Positions 31,140 through 43,440 of a stretch of DNA of 64,000 nucleotides are shown one piece after another (within the stretch, counting starts at the first letter, position 1; each line of letters begins with the position of its first letter). The translations under genes were made by a program, and so were the position numbers. Under the pieces are notes generated by a model. It ran no database searches, was not told where the DNA came from, and saw only the letters and a program-made list of their open reading frames with translations. Source of the DNA: Pomphorhynchus laevis (lineage: Eukaryota; Acanthocephala; Palaeacanthocephala; Echinorhynchida; Pomphorhynchidae); contig WNNJ02003564.1 in NCBI GenBank assembly GCA_012934845.2, positions 62,001 through 126,000 of the forward strand, in the 5' to 3' direction.

Positions 31140-32300
31140 TTGGCGAAATGAAGAAGTGTGGGATGCAGAGCGGGGGTGAAGAGAATAGTTCAGTAGTAGA
31201 TGTTTGGAAAAGGAGATAGAGTTTCTTGAACTAAGGGGAAATAAATAGTGAAGATCAAGGTTAGCGATGTAAATGCGAGGTGAATAGTGGTGTAAAAGGT
31301 GGATTTGTGTGTTGCCGATTGGAGGTGTTGGGTGGGATTAGATAGTTGAAGTGTTGTAAAGTTTGAAAGTAGGTGAAAATGTGCGTGGAGAGATGATATG
31401 GAGATTGTACAGTTAGTGTAATTTAAAGTGAAGAGTTCATGCAAATGAAGGATGTTTATGGAAAGTAATTGTGATGATGAGTCGAGCTTAGGGGCGGATG
31501 TAGATAATGTTGATGGTGGTAAACCTAAGATTAGGTTGGGCAAAAATGTATAATATTAAGAATGGTCTGACTTTGTCGGGGGAATATGATATAGATTACG
31601 TGGCGATAACGCAGTCTAACTATATCAAAGGCTGCTGAAAGGCCGAAAAAGATGACAACATTGTTAAATTGCGGCGATAGCGAGCAAGTAGCAGGTCACT
31701 TAATAATATGATTAAGTGATAATAATATAATATAATTAATTAATTATAATAATATTTTAATAATATCTTAATAATATTTTCTCTTCCTTTCCAACGAACC
31801 GGCATATTAATAATATGCCGGTTCGTTGGAAAGGTTTTGACGGCAAGCATACTAGCAAGGTGGATTGAATTGTAAGTTCGAAGAGAAAAGATAAGAATTG
31901 ATTTTAGATAGGACGAGATGTTAGAAGTTTGGAAATGTTTCGGAGGTTGAATATAGGACGATATGATGATTGAGTACTAAGATCGAGTGACGATTTCTTA
32001 AGTAGAGAACAGACGATGACAGCCTTGACAAGATATATCAAGGCTTATATCTTGAGGGGCAGATGTGAAATGAAGAAAAGTCAATTCTCAAGAATTGACC
32101 AAAGAGAGAACGAAGCGTTCGATAAGTTTAGAGAGGTTTGGGAGGTCTGATATGGGACATGACGATTTCTTAAGTAGAAGACAAACGATTGTGTGTTCCA
32201 GGAGAATGGGAAAGTGCCACTGCGAATGGAAATATTAAATAAGGTGGTGAGGAATGAAAAATTACATTTTCATGTAATAATGAAAATTAAATTTAATTGT
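31140..32300 (-). mobile_element. CR1-like LINE relic, reverse transcriptase N-terminal part
   Basis: Minus-strand pieces include WHFPIPLEHTIVCLLLKK, CPISDLPNLSKLIERFVLSL (pattern RPISxLPxLSKxxERxV) and NVVIFFGLSAAFDIV (pattern LLDLSAAFDTV, first catalytic Asp). The following 117-codon frame (31543-31190) is Ser/Leu/His-rich and in phase with the same region. Decayed, with a 23-bp-arm snap-back inside. Confidence 0.65.
31787..31835. repeat. Perfect snap-back palindrome (23-bp arms, 3-nt loop)
   Basis: cctttccaacgaaccgg... is followed after aat by its exact complement ...ccggttcgttggaaagg. It interrupts the LINE frame, so the second arm looks like a local inverted duplication. Confidence 0.92.
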
Positions 32301-33665
32301 GAAAATTAAACTGTTGAGCTATGAGCGACATGTCACTAACAGATAAGAAAGGAATTGAATAGAAAATAAGAAAATAATGGAATAGAAAATAAGAAAAGAA
32401 TTTTATTGAATTTATTAAATCACAATGTTATGAGACATCAATGTATTTTTCGACATAAAATTCAATACTAACTTTTATAATTCAATATAACTTTTATATA
32501 AATGTTTATGTTTATAAATTGAAAAAATCAAGTAAAGAAGCAAATTTTCTTTAATTAGTTTAATTAGTTTAATTAGTTCAGCCATTCATATACATTCTAC
32601 CTACATAATCATCAATTGTGCATCAAATTGCGTATAATTAAATAGTACATAATAAAAAATAAATTATAATTAATTAAAAATAATAATTAAAAATAAATTA
32701 AGTATTAATTAATCTGTAAATTGTGCATAATCAAATTGATTACTATTTAAAAATGATGATAAATAAAGTAAAAAAGTAATATTAAGTGTTAATTAAAGTA
32801 AATAAAATTAATAAATGTGAATTAAATTAATTAAGTACTAAAAATATTAATGAAAATTTATCTTATTCCTTTCGTTAGTAAATTCATATCTAATATTTCT
32901 AGAATCACTTACTTAATATTCGCTTATTCGATATTATTGGATATTTACGTATATATATTTATCAAAAATGGTCAAGCAAAGTTACTTGAAGATTGTTACT
33001 AATAATTTTTATAAAAATATATTTAAAGAGGTGAAAATTACAGCGATATTTAATAGAAACTATTATATAGACATATAACTAAGCGTGTAGCTACACGAGT
33101 TGATACAATAAAGCATGTTACAATTGTATTAAAATTGTTTTTTAATTATGAATTCAGTACAAGCGAATGACTAAAGCGATCGCATACAGCCTTTATTAGT
33201 CAATCGTAAACAGTTGTCAAAAAATCTTGCAATCTTCCTCGATGCATCCACTTTGGCATATGAACTGAAATATGAGAATTGTGATTGCTCTGGATATACC
33301 TATATGCCAATAAAAACAGAACCTTTGATATTGTCCAGTTATATCATTCGTGGCTTACATTAAATAAGTTTTCAGCAACTTTAAGGTTACAGTTTATTAT
33401 CTTCATTAATAATTAGTCGGATCATAAGTTGGTTATAAAAATTATTGTTCAGATTAAGATATTAACATTTTTAAAATGATATATTTAAAATTTGTATTTA
33501 AAAATCTTAGGTTGTAAAAAATGCGATTAATAAAAATACTCAATTTATTTGTTGAGTATATTTTCATTTTATATTTTTATATTAATTCACAATTTTATAT
33601 TTTATTTTTTATACTTTTATGTAAAACTAATAGTAAACTCGTTTAATTGATCTAATTAGTAATAA
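32301..33665. other. AT-rich intergenic DNA
   Basis: No gene, tRNA or known repeat seen. Confidence 0.4.
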
Positions 33666-34232
33666 TCATCTTTTGAATTTAATTTCAAACTAAGGTAGGC
33701 AAAAAATATGTGTATTTAAATTTAATAATTTTTATCCGAGATAATGATATGAAATATATGTTTCGATACATTGATGATATATGTGTATTTAATTCTAATA
33801 ATTTTTATTCAATTAGTAAGCACATTTATCCAGAAAGCCTTATTCTTAACAAAACCAATATTAATGATAAAGAAGGTGTATATCTAGATATGAACATTAA
33901 ATTAACATTAACTAAAACTACTATTAATTTATATCGTAAAGATGACATATTTAAATTTACAAGAAACATATTTTTGCATGATCATTCATGCATACCATAT
34001 AATATAAAATATAATACATTAAATAATGAAATTTTAAGAATTGCAACAATATGTAATGATATTGGCTTTCTTCAAAATCATTTAAATAATTTAATAGATA
34101 CATATTTTAAACTAGGTTACTATAAAAATAGCATTAAGCAGAAAATAGTAAAATATATAAATCAACACAATAATATAAAGAATAAATTTAAACTCTTAAG
34201 TGGCAAATTTTTATGGATGTATAATAAATAAT
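33666..34232 (+). mobile_element. Penelope-like RT, C-terminal part, best copy
   Basis: Open from 33710 to 34231 (173 codons). YMFRYIDDICVFNSNNF holds the catalytic [58 protein letters not shown] and [16 protein letters not shown] follow in the order typical of Penelope-like/related RTs from invertebrates. Only the palm-thumb end is present, and no endonuclease is fused. Directly followed by a family T terminal repeat. Confidence 0.78.
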
Positions 34233-34239
34233 ATACTTT

Positions 34240-34590
34240 GTATTAGAATAAGATACTAGATAGTTATTTCAGAGGAAATACATCATTAGCATGTATTTGG
34301 CCCCGCTGCTATGTTGGGTAGAGGAGTTAGGGGCCGAAACCTGATAGCATAGCAGTTCCTCCTGATGACCTCTAATTCTTATTCTGATACAACGTCTGTT
34401 ATTTATTAGTCAATTCATAAAAATGACGTTTATTTTAAATTTCAATTTTTTATTTTAACTTGATTTAAATTATAGAAAATCTAAAAACAATTATTAATTT
34501 TATTATTTAATTATTAAATTTTGATTTAGCATTATTATGTTTTGTTTATTTTATAATTATATTAAATACATAGACTCAGTTAGCTGATTT
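34240..34590 (+). repeat. Penelope-like terminal repeat (family T), reference copy
   Basis: Starts after the RT stop and ends acatagactcagttagctga. Contains the potential pseudoknot at 34299-34355. Confidence 0.78.
34299..34355 (+). ncRNA. Potential H-type/HDV-like pseudoknot in family T (candidate)
   Basis: Helix 1: GGCCCC (34299-34304) with GGGGCC (34330-34335). Helix 2: CTGCTATG (34306-34313) with CATAGCAG (34348-34355). The order 1-2-1'-2' is a pseudoknot. At 4.98 kb helix 1 is CCACT/AGTGG and helix 2 is unchanged. No catalytic core was verified. Confidence 0.4.
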
Positions 34591-34960
34591 AATTGTTGAT
34601 GATATTGAAGGTTTATATCTAGATATGAGCATTAAATTAACATTAACTAAAACAATTATTAATTTATATCGTAAAGATGACATATTTAAATTTACAAGAA
34701 ACATATTTTTTCATGAGCATTCATGCATACCACATAATATAAAATATAATACATTAAATAATGAAATTTTAAGAATTGCAACAATATGTAATATAAAATA
34801 TAATACATCCAAAATACATCATAAAATTTTATGAATTAACATAACATGTAATGATATTAGCTTTCTTCAAAATCATTTAAATAATTCAATCGATACGTAT
34901 TTTAAACAAGGTAACTATAAAAATATAGTCATTCAAATAATCATAAAATTATATTAAATA
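34588..34960 (+). mobile_element. Penelope-like RT relic, second copy
   Basis: [40 protein letters not shown], then the NEILRIATICN block, interrupted and partly repeated up to ~34.95 kb. Confidence 0.6.
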
Positions 34961-35349
34961 ATACATTATTATGCAATATTATATAATTTAAAATAATAAT
35001 ATATTATATATTATTAATATTAGGAATTAATATTATTTTAATTACATTTTAATAATATATTTAATAAATTATTATTATTTATTTTATAAATTATAATTAA
35101 CTAAATTAATTATATATTAATTATAGAAATTTAGACAATAAAATCTTTAATTTTACGATAAAATTATTTCTCTTATCATTTTGAATTATCATTTAAAAAC
35201 TTGTTCAAGTATATCTTTAGAGCAGCAAATAATTAAAATATTAAAAAATATTTATTGATAAAAACTGAATAGATTAATTATATTTTCAATAGCTAAATGA
35301 CATGCTATTTTAAATATTAATAAATCATATCAATATATTTATATAATAA

Positions 35350-35556
35350 TATATTAATATTACATATTACATTTTCATATTACATCTTTCGTCACCATTA
35401 CCAAACATCTTACCAAATATTCAAAGCTGGCATTATTTCCATATAGCAAATATCGAATCAGCAGATGGCTTGTTAGAATTACAGAAGGATCTAAACTTAC
35501 AATTTTCTGACAATATTTTTAGTTTATTAAATCACACCTTCATTAGACCCATGTAA
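35350..35556 (+). CDS. Small unidentified open frame
   Basis: Open without stop from 35350 to the TAA at 35554. The better part reads WHYFHIANIESADGLLELQK then DLNLQFSDNIFSLLNHTFI. A possible acceptor (attcaaag) lies just before the WHYF segment. It could be a host exon or a mobile-element relic; no family recognised. Confidence 0.27.
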   Translation, partial: YINITYYIFILHLSSPLPNILPNIQSWHYFHIANIESADGLLELQKDLNLQFSDNIFSLLNHTFIRPM

Positions 35557-35779
35557 TACGCCTGTGACTATCGATTTGCTATTTAACAAATTTACATAGA
35601 TCCTTGTCTGTTCGTCCTAAATTAACTGTAGGCATTCAAATACTGCAAATTATGATTACCATTAAACTCTCATCAATTTTGGTCATATTAAACTGACGCA
35701 CTCTTGATGGTCCTTTGTCTATTTGACAAGTAAATATTTTGAAAAATGTCACTGAATATTTTTATAGTATAAAAATATT

Positions 35780-36110
35780 ATAAAATAACATGATAGCATA
35801 GCAGTTCCTCCTGATATCATCTAATAATCATTCTTATACATCTTATGTTATTCATTAGTAAAATTCATGAAAATTGACTTTTATTTCAAATTTCAAATTT
35901 TTATTTTAACTTGATATTATTTATTTAACTTACTTATTATTTAATTATTTATAAATTATAAATAATAATTAAATATTATTAAATTTCAACTTTATATAAA
36001 TTATATAAAATCTTATATAATTATTTATTATTTAATTATTAAATTTAAACTTTATTTTTAAATAATGCAATGTATTATAATAATTTTAAACTCTGTTAGC
36101 CATTCTAATT
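35780..36110 (+). repeat. Penelope-like terminal repeat (family T), partial
   Basis: Begins at catgatagcatagcagttcc, followed by the tcatgaaaattgacttttat tail. Confidence 0.62.
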
Positions 36111-36394
36111 TTAAAGTTTTATAATATTCTTTGTATTAAAAGATGACGTTATCAATTCTTTTATGTAATTTTATGATAAATTTTAAATGCTCTCAAATAT
36201 TACATAGATTTGCCTCAAATGCCAGTAGATTAACTAAGTTTAGAGATAATCTCACATTTAAATCACATCACAATGTGGTCGTCTGCTCGCGTTATACAAA
36301 ATCCTTCAAAACAATTTTCTCAAGAGAATAATTTTCACAATATGTGACTAAATAAATGTTCAAAATTGTATCGATAATGCTGATTATATTACCA

Positions 36395-37000
36395 ATTAAA
36401 AAACATGGTTTGTATTAGAATAAGATACACTAGATAATCAAATTTCATTAGCGAAAATACGTAATTAGCATATATTTAGTCCCGCTGCTAGGCTGGATCG
36501 AGAAATAGTGAGCTAAACATGATAACATACCAGGCAGTTCCTCCTGATGACCTATAGTCGTTATTCTGATAATTGTCTATTATTTATTAATCAATTCTTA
36601 AGTATAGACTTCTATTTTAAATTTCAATTTTTTATTTTATTGTTATTAAAATATAAATTATATAAAATATTATAACAATTATTTATTATTTATAATTAGT
36701 TATTATAAATTATTATTTTATTATTTGAATTATTTTTATAATAAAATTTAGTAACCTTTAGTAATCTTATCGATGACTATCGGTTATATATGAATTTTCA
36801 GCTTATAAAATATTCAGTTTATAAATTTTCACTTTATAAATTTCAACATTTAATTTATTCTTGTAAAAAATTAAATTGTTTAATATTTTTGATATAAATA
36901 TAAATTGTATAAAATCTTATATAATTATTTATTATTTATCTTTAGATTTAATTTATATATCGTATAAAATACGAAGACTCAGTTATCTGATCTGATCATT
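36395..37000 (+). repeat. Family T repeat with diverged 3' extension
   Basis: Carries aatacgtaattagcatatat, cccgctgctagg, gctaaacatgataacatac, gcagttcctcctgatgacc. Ends acgaagactcagttatctga near 36.98 kb. Helix 1 here is TTTAG/CTAAA. Part of its interior (gtaatcttatcgatgactat...) is repeated at 37.14-37.23 kb. Confidence 0.6.
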
Positions 37001-37239
37001 TATGTTAATAATGAGTAAGATAGTATAACAGCTCAAAATAAGCTAGCCCAGCTAGGTAACATTTCTTCTAAAACATCTATGCATCTACTAGCAGGTGTCT
37101 GATAACTAGCAGGTGTCTGATCTGATTCATTGAACTTATTAATAATCTTATCGATGACTATCGGTTATATATGAATTTTCAGTTTATAAAATATTCAGTT
37201 TATAAATTTCAACATTTAATTTATTCTTTCAAAAAATAT

Positions 37240-38150
37240 TAAATTTCACTAAATAAAACTTACAGATGTTGAGAGAAGGAGAAATAAAGAAAATACAATT
37301 TACGTTAACAGTATAAGACAATTCTGTTACGTGGTTAGCTACAAATGATCCCTAAATTATAAATGAAAATTCTGACACAAAAACAAATGGAGTGATGGAT
37401 ACCTGGATAATGACGCCTATGTGAGTTCCATTGATATTATATTCAGTTATATTGGTTAACCGATGGATAACCCTAAATTGAAATGTACAAATGAGGTCGT
37501 TGAACTTTAGTTTATATAAACAAGCATTAACTTAGACAGTGATTGCATAACTTAATTGCATAATTCAACCGGGTTATTGAAAAATGGATACATTCAATAT
37601 TAACTTTCTATGTTTGTATTAGCAAAAAATAAATTAATTAACAGTTTACAATAAAAACACAACGGCAATGAAGATAAGTATTATACTTTATCTTTAAGTA
37701 TTACTTAAAGATAAATAAAAACATAATTATCAAAATTATAAAAAATTAAATATAGAAATTTTAATTTATAATTTATAAAGCTTTGCCACTTAAAGATAAG
37801 TTTATCCATAAGATGAATGAAGTAGTATAATAATAAAGCGATTTAATAAATTAATTAAGCGATTTTTTGAGTCAGTTTCAATACAGTTGTACATTTATCC
37901 AATACTATAGAGCTTATGATTGTTTGGTCTTGTTAAAATTTTCAAAACAAATACATTTCATACGAATGATTAATCACAACTTAGGTATATGATGACCTTT
38001 ACTAATACTGAAATGTTGCGTACTGCTGTTGAATTTGAAGCAACGTGCGGAATAAAAATAGTCATCATAAATCACTTGTAGTAAAATAAGCAACAACATC
38101 ATAAAATATAATTATGAAGTTATGATAATTATATTGCATTATCATATTTT
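37240..38150. other. AT-rich intergenic DNA
   Basis: A 13-bp snap-back (TTTATCTTTAAGT and its complement) lies at 37.69 kb. No gene recognised. Confidence 0.4.
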
Positions 38151-38500
38151 ATTATCATATAATATAAAATCCACAGAGAAAGTCTTGAAGAAAGAAATCC
38201 TTAAATATCCTGCAAAGCGCTTTAATAATAGTGTGAAGTGGACGTTCTGAGGAGGAACATTTCATTTCCAATTTACATATTCCGGAGTATCATCCGACCG
38301 TAACGGAGAGTTAAGAAGATTGCTTGAACACGAAATTTTATTATTGCTTAAGTTCTGAGTGTTCAAGAGGTCGTTGATACGATTAGTGCAATTTCGAGCC
38401 AGACAATTAATGCAACTACGACCTGACTTGGCACACGAGCAGCTTCTTCAAATTGAGTTCGGACTGTTGCATGGACAACATCGAGTCGCCGATTTCATTA
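38150..38500 (-). mobile_element. REL retroelement fragment 4: Cys-rich domain
   Basis: On the minus strand, CCPCNSPNS...RSCSCAKSGRSCINCLARNC (38.49-38.37 kb) has the same Cys spacing as the N-terminal domain of REL copy 3. It is followed by SDDTPEYVNWK and a Ser/Phe-rich tail. The opposite-strand frame is a shadow. Confidence 0.62.
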
Positions 38501-38960
38501 ATGCGCGAACGCAATAATCAGTTGTCGTTCGGTTGTCGACAGATCGCTGGGTTGTCGACAGATCGTTCGGTCGACTAATATTATAAGATTAATATAATAT
38601 TTATATAATATCATAATATTATAATATTATATTATATTTGATATCTATTAATATCTAGTAGCCAGATATTTTTTGCTATCTGTAGTTTTAGCAAAGTTGA
38701 GCAAGTTAATAAAAATATGATATTGATATTAAATATGATATTATGAAATAAAAATCGAAAACAGTTATGGTAATATATTCTAGATTTAATAATAATTAAA
38801 TTATGAATACTTTAAATTAATTAAAGTATTATCCTATCCAATAAATTAGATAAATCCGTTTTTAATAATATCAATAAATATCTATTATTATATATTATAA
38901 TAATAGTATATACTAATATAATATTAATGTAGAGATAATGTAAAAGACCAATTACGCCAT
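38480..38960. repeat. Segmental duplication, copy A
   Basis: tttcattaatgcgcgaacgc through ggttgtcgacagatcg, tctagtagccagatattttt and atattctagatttaataa recurs at 42725-43240. Confidence 0.88.
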
Positions 38961-39180
38961 GGCTGACCAATTACGCCGTGGTATACAGACTTGACTAACT
39001 GGTCCATTAATTTGGCGTAACATCAATTTACGTTACACAAATGACGATTTAAATCGTCATTTGTGTCTAGTAAAAAAATTCGTTAGTGGTCAATAAAGAT
39101 GAAAACTGCGTTATATATTATAAATTAATTTTAGTTAAGTATAACAGGTTAAGTATTAAATGTCTATAATACGATAATGT
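38940..39180. repeat. Palindrome-bearing repeat, copy 1
   Basis: gaccaattacgccatggctg ... gacttgactaactg ... and a 32-bp perfect palindrome centred on gatttaaatc (about 39032-39063). Recurs at 39856-40090. Confidence 0.8.
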
Positions 39181-39850
39181 AATATATGATATAGTATATA
39201 AAATAATATAATATATAATATAAAATTTTTTAAATAGTGTTTTCTTCGTATTAAAATATATTATTATATAATATATAATAATATAATACAATATATAAAT
39301 ATTATAATATATGTAGAGATAAATTTTTGGCCTCTTAGTCTCTCGACATTGGGCTAAAATAAATAAATAAAATAAATAGATTAAATCAACTTGAGACATA
39401 TAAACGCTTATTTCGTGTATTAATAGTAGGGTCAATAGGTATATTACAGTTTACATATTGATATTTAATAAAAAAAATTAAAAATCGTCATATTCAGTTT
39501 ATAAAGATCTTTTTAATAATGGTAGCCAAAAAGATCAGGCAAGTTTAATCATCGTTTTGTTCCAAAAAACCAGACCACTCTTTTTAACTGAATTAAATTA
39601 AAAACGTAAAAATTATACTGATGTAACTGTGAAACAAAGTTGCGAATATCAACTTAAAATCGATGTTATGTGACAATAAAAGCTACTTTTTAACCTTGTG
39701 AAGGCAAACTTTTAAAGTTATAGGTTAAAAATACATTGTTTTTTACTGTGGGTAGTAGATTAAATTATTAATCTACCATTATTATAATTGGTTTAATTTT
39801 CATTGAAGCATTTTAATGAAAATTGCCACAATTTAAGTAGTGTAGTGACT
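39181..39850. other. AT-rich DNA between two repeat copies
   Basis: Minus-strand Tyr/Ile-rich frame 39118-39435 is a product of TA-rich sequence, not a gene. Confidence 0.4.
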
Positions 39851-40095
39851 AAACGACCAATTACGCCATGGCTGACCAATTGCGCAGTGGTATACGGACT
39901 TGACTAACTGATCCATTCATTTGGCGTTACACAAATGACGATTTAAATCGTTATTTGAATCGTCATTTGTGTCTAGAAAAAAATTCCTTAGTGTTCAAAA
40001 TTATAAATTAATTTTAGTTAAGTATAACAGATTAAGTATTAAATGTTTATAAAACGGTAATATAATATATGATATTAATATATAATATTAATATT
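39851..40095. repeat. Palindrome-bearing repeat, copy 2
   Basis: Same order of words as 38940-39180. The palindrome here has an extra internal arm (acgatttaaatcgttatttgaatcgt). Confidence 0.8.
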
Positions 40096-40139
40096 TATAT
40101 ATAATATTATATATATTAGTATATATATTTCTTAGTCTC

Positions 40140-41095
40140 TCGTCATTTGGCAAAAATAATAAAACACCGAATATACACATTAAAACAAAGAGAAGTACAA
40201 AATGTCTTCGCCATGGCTACCGACTTTGTAGTTTATCAATTTTCGTCAAGCTCATCTTTAAAAGATGGGGGCAGTCAAACACGTGAAGCAAGGAATTACA
40301 TGATTGGGACGCAAGACATACAGATGGACGTTGATGTGCGGTTATGAAGAGGGATACGAATGGAGCAAAATTTATTATGTTACCCATGAAGAGAAACTCT
40401 ACAAGTAAGAGGGCGTTTTTGCGTTCGTAGATTTTGCAAATTGATTTGAATGAATGCAGGGATCAGGTATATGTCTGGAACAAGCAAAGATAATTTTGCT
40501 TCAAGGTTTTTGAGATGATGACAGAATTCAGCTGTTTTAGGAAGATGGAGGGGATTACAAAGAAATAGAGAACAAAGTTGGAGCTTTGAAATCGCTGCTA
40601 CAGCAGTAGAAGAAGATTTAGGATAGACACCTATAACGCGTTTAATAAATATCTATTGGCACCTGTCAATTCGGGCAAAATTAGACAGAGACAAATCTTC
40701 CCAGAATGCAGGTATTCCATATTGAATTATAGGAAGAAGCATGATACAGAAGTAGCGAATAGCACCTTTGAATGAGAGTGAACCAATGTTGGAAGCATGA
40801 GAGGTTGCAATTGCAACTTTAGATGCTTTGCGGTCAAGATGAAGTTGGAATGACCACCTGGATTAAAACAGAATGAGGGTGATTATTAAGTAATAGCTAG
40901 TCTGACCGGAGAATCGGGCCTCCCTTACTGAATTTTATAATTTTCGATTTTTCAATATTCACCTCAAATTGATTTATTTTACAGAATGCATCTAATGCGT
41001 TGAGAGAAAGCTGCGATTCCATGAGATCACGAGATACGATGACAAGATTATCAGCATAGAGAATCATCTTTCTTCTCTTCGTATTTCTCTGAATC
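40140..41095 (-). mobile_element. LINE A relic, RT palm/thumb and C-terminal region
   Basis: Minus-strand pieces: LSSRLSFQLHLDRKASKVAI, SHASNIGSLSFKGAIRYFCI and MLLPIIQYGIPAFWEDLSL (41.0-40.68 kb), then a C-terminal region with KLQLCSLFLCNPLHLPKTAE (40.6-40.5 kb). The YLGIQLSSxLSF...LLPIIQYGI pattern is typical of non-LTR RTs. Decayed. Its RT part is duplicated at 41.9-42.3 kb. Confidence 0.68.
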
Positions 41096-41099
41096 CTAA

Positions 41100-41885
41100 T
41101 AATTCGAAAATAATGTGGATCCTTCCTCGGCGCTTCGGCGTAGAACCTCTCTCCGTATCAGTAAATTCTACAATTCTCCCTATCGTTGACAATCTCGTTT
41201 TCCTAGGCTTCCACTTCGACAACAGACTCTCACTTAAACCTTTCGTTCGAGATAAACTATGCTCATTTACCTTGATTCTCCGCAACCTCCGTCAAATTCG
41301 TAGATTGATCGATTTCCCTTCATGTATGGCTCTCATATCTTCTCTCGTGTTCTCACGCCTTGATTACTGTCTTAGTCTATTTTCCAACTCACCTAGATCC
41401 AATCTTCTTCCTTTACAACGCATCATCAACGCAGCCGTCAAAGTTCTCCTCCGTCTTCGTCGTTTTGATCATACATCCCACCATCGTGTTTCTCTCGATT
41501 GGAATACCATTTATTGTCGTGTTCAAATTCGTCTTCTTATCATTGCTTTAGGCCTTATGAGAAATTTATCATACCCCTTCATTTATCAACCTTCCTTTTC
41601 TCGACGAATCTCGTAGTGATTACTATCTTTGCGTTCCCGTAATTCCCTTCTTTTACATGTCCCAAACCACTCTACCTCTTTTGTCTTCCGCTTCTTCGTT
41701 GTGGCTGCTTCTATCTCGTGGAATCATCTGCCTATTCATATCCGCCAATCAACATCAATGCCGTGCTTCAAACGTCAAATCCAATTCCATTTCAACAATT
41801 AACTAATTAATCTGTGACTTTTGCTGTTATTTTTTTGTTAATGGTCATGTAAGCGTGCAGCTTTCACGCATTTGCCACGTTAAAT
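41100..41885 (+). mobile_element. CR1-like LINE, 3' portion, between two LINE A copies
   Basis: Open 41113-41616: [79 protein letters not shown]. Then a broken C-terminus ([30 protein letters not shown]) and a short 3' UTR ending near 41.88 kb. Same family as 22.05-22.9 kb. Confidence 0.82.
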
Positions 41886-42760
41886 AAATTATTATTTAAA
41901 AAACATGATATGTCCACTAGCAGTGCACGGAGACAAATCTTCCAAGAATGCAGGTATTCCATATTGAATTATAGGAAGAAGCATGATACGGAAGTAGCGA
42001 ATAGCACCTTTGAATGAGAGTGAACCAATGTTGGAAGCATGAGAGATTGCAATTGCAACTTTAGATGCTTTGCGGTCAAGATGAAGTTGGAACGACAATC
42101 TGGATGAAAGCTGAATACCTAAGTAAGTGTAGTTCTTACTGAGTTCTAGAGGGTGATTATTAAGTAATAGCTTATCTGACCGGCGAATTGAGCTACGGAA
42201 TTTTATAATTTTCGATTTCTCAATATTCACCTCTAATTGATTTATTTTACAGAATGCATCTAATGCATTGAGAGAAAGCTCCGATTCCATGAGATCACGA
42301 GATATGATGATCAGACAAGATCATCAGCATTGAGAACTGATATTATATCTATGGAGTTTACACGAAGACATGAAGATCGATCCGCTAAAAAGAAGGAGAA
42401 TAACAGAGTGCTCAATGAGTCACTTTGGATGATTTCGCGGTTTGCGATTAAAGGCTCGGAGAATTGAAGGCCATCGAAGACGCAGAGTGTGTTCGGACGT
42501 CAAATTGAGCAGAGAAGATGAAGGAAGCGTCCATAGACGTTGGCTTGAGCAGCGAGTTTATTCAGCAGAAGTTCACGGTTGATAGAGTCGAAATCTTAAA
42601 GTCTATGAATATGGCGTAAATGGAAGATTTTCGAGCAAAGCATGATTTTACCTTATGGCAAACCACCTTGATAGCGTCGATGATAGAGCAGACGCGACGA
42701 AAGCCAAATTGCGTTGGTGGAAGTAAGTCGTCGATTTCATTAATGCGCGAACGCAATAAT
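41886..42760 (-). mobile_element. LINE A relic, RT fingers and palm
   Basis: From 42756 down: RSRINEIDDLLPPTQFGFRR and SSIYAIFIDF (first catalytic Asp), then KAFDSVNRELLLNKLA-like, LNADDL (catalytic ADD), and ESELSLNALDAFCKINQLEV, NYTYLGIQLSSRLSFQLHLD (42290-41892). Decayed, truncated at 41.9 kb. Confidence 0.72.
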
Positions 42761-43240
42761 CAGTTGTCGTTCGGTTGTCGACAGATAGTTAGGTTGTCGA
42801 CAGATCGCTGGGTTATCAACAGATCGTTCGGTCGACTAATATTATAAGATTAATATAATATTTATATAATATCATAATATTATAATATTATATTATATTT
42901 GATATCTATTAATATCTAGTAGCCAGATATTTTTTGCTATCTGTAGTTTTAGCAAAGTTGAGCAAGTTAATAAAAATATGATATTGATATTAAATATGAT
43001 ATTATGAAATAAAAATCGAAAACAGTTATGATAATATATTCTAGATTTAATAATAATTAAATTAAATAATTAAATTATGAATTCTTTAAATTAATTAAAG
43101 TATTATCCTATCCAATAAATTAGATAAATCCGTTTTTAATAATATCAATAAATATATGTTATTATATATTATAATAATATTATATATTAATATAATATTA
43201 ATGTAGAGATAATGTAAAAGACCAATTACGCCATAGTTTT
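42725..43240. repeat. Segmental duplication, copy B
   Basis: Near-identical to 38480-38960, with small indels in TA runs. Confidence 0.88.
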
Positions 43241-43269
43241 AATTAGTTTTAGTGCAATTACGTTCGCGC

Positions 43270-43440
43270 AATAATTATCAACGACCTATTGTTCAATAGG
43301 TCGTTGATGCAATTAGTGCAATTTCGAGCTAGACAATTAATGCAACTACGACCTGACTTGGCACACGAGCAGCTTCTTCAAATTGAGTTCGGACTGTTGC
43401 ATGGACAACATCGAGTCGTCGATTTATCTGTAGTTTTAGC
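43270..43440 (-). mobile_element. REL retroelement fragment 5: Cys-rich domain
   Basis: Duplicate of 38365-38500 (SCSCAKSGRSCINCLARNC on the minus strand). It is followed at 43425-43620 by a third partial copy of the duplicated AT-rich segment. Confidence 0.62.

Noticed and set aside
33710-34231. Group II intron or retroviral RT
   Set aside because: Motif order and the NEILRIATICND tail fit Penelope-like/related RTs; no LTR, capsid, integrase or maturase sequence is seen.
34330-34380. Hammerhead in the family T repeat (GAAAC and CTGATGA are both present)
   Set aside because: Stem II has two extra bases next to GAAA and no NUH triplet or stem III can be placed; a pseudoknot fits better.
39118-39435. 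Minus-strand 105-residue Tyr/Ile-rich membrane-like protein
   Set aside because: Produced by TA-rich low-complexity DNA; no splice sites or family.
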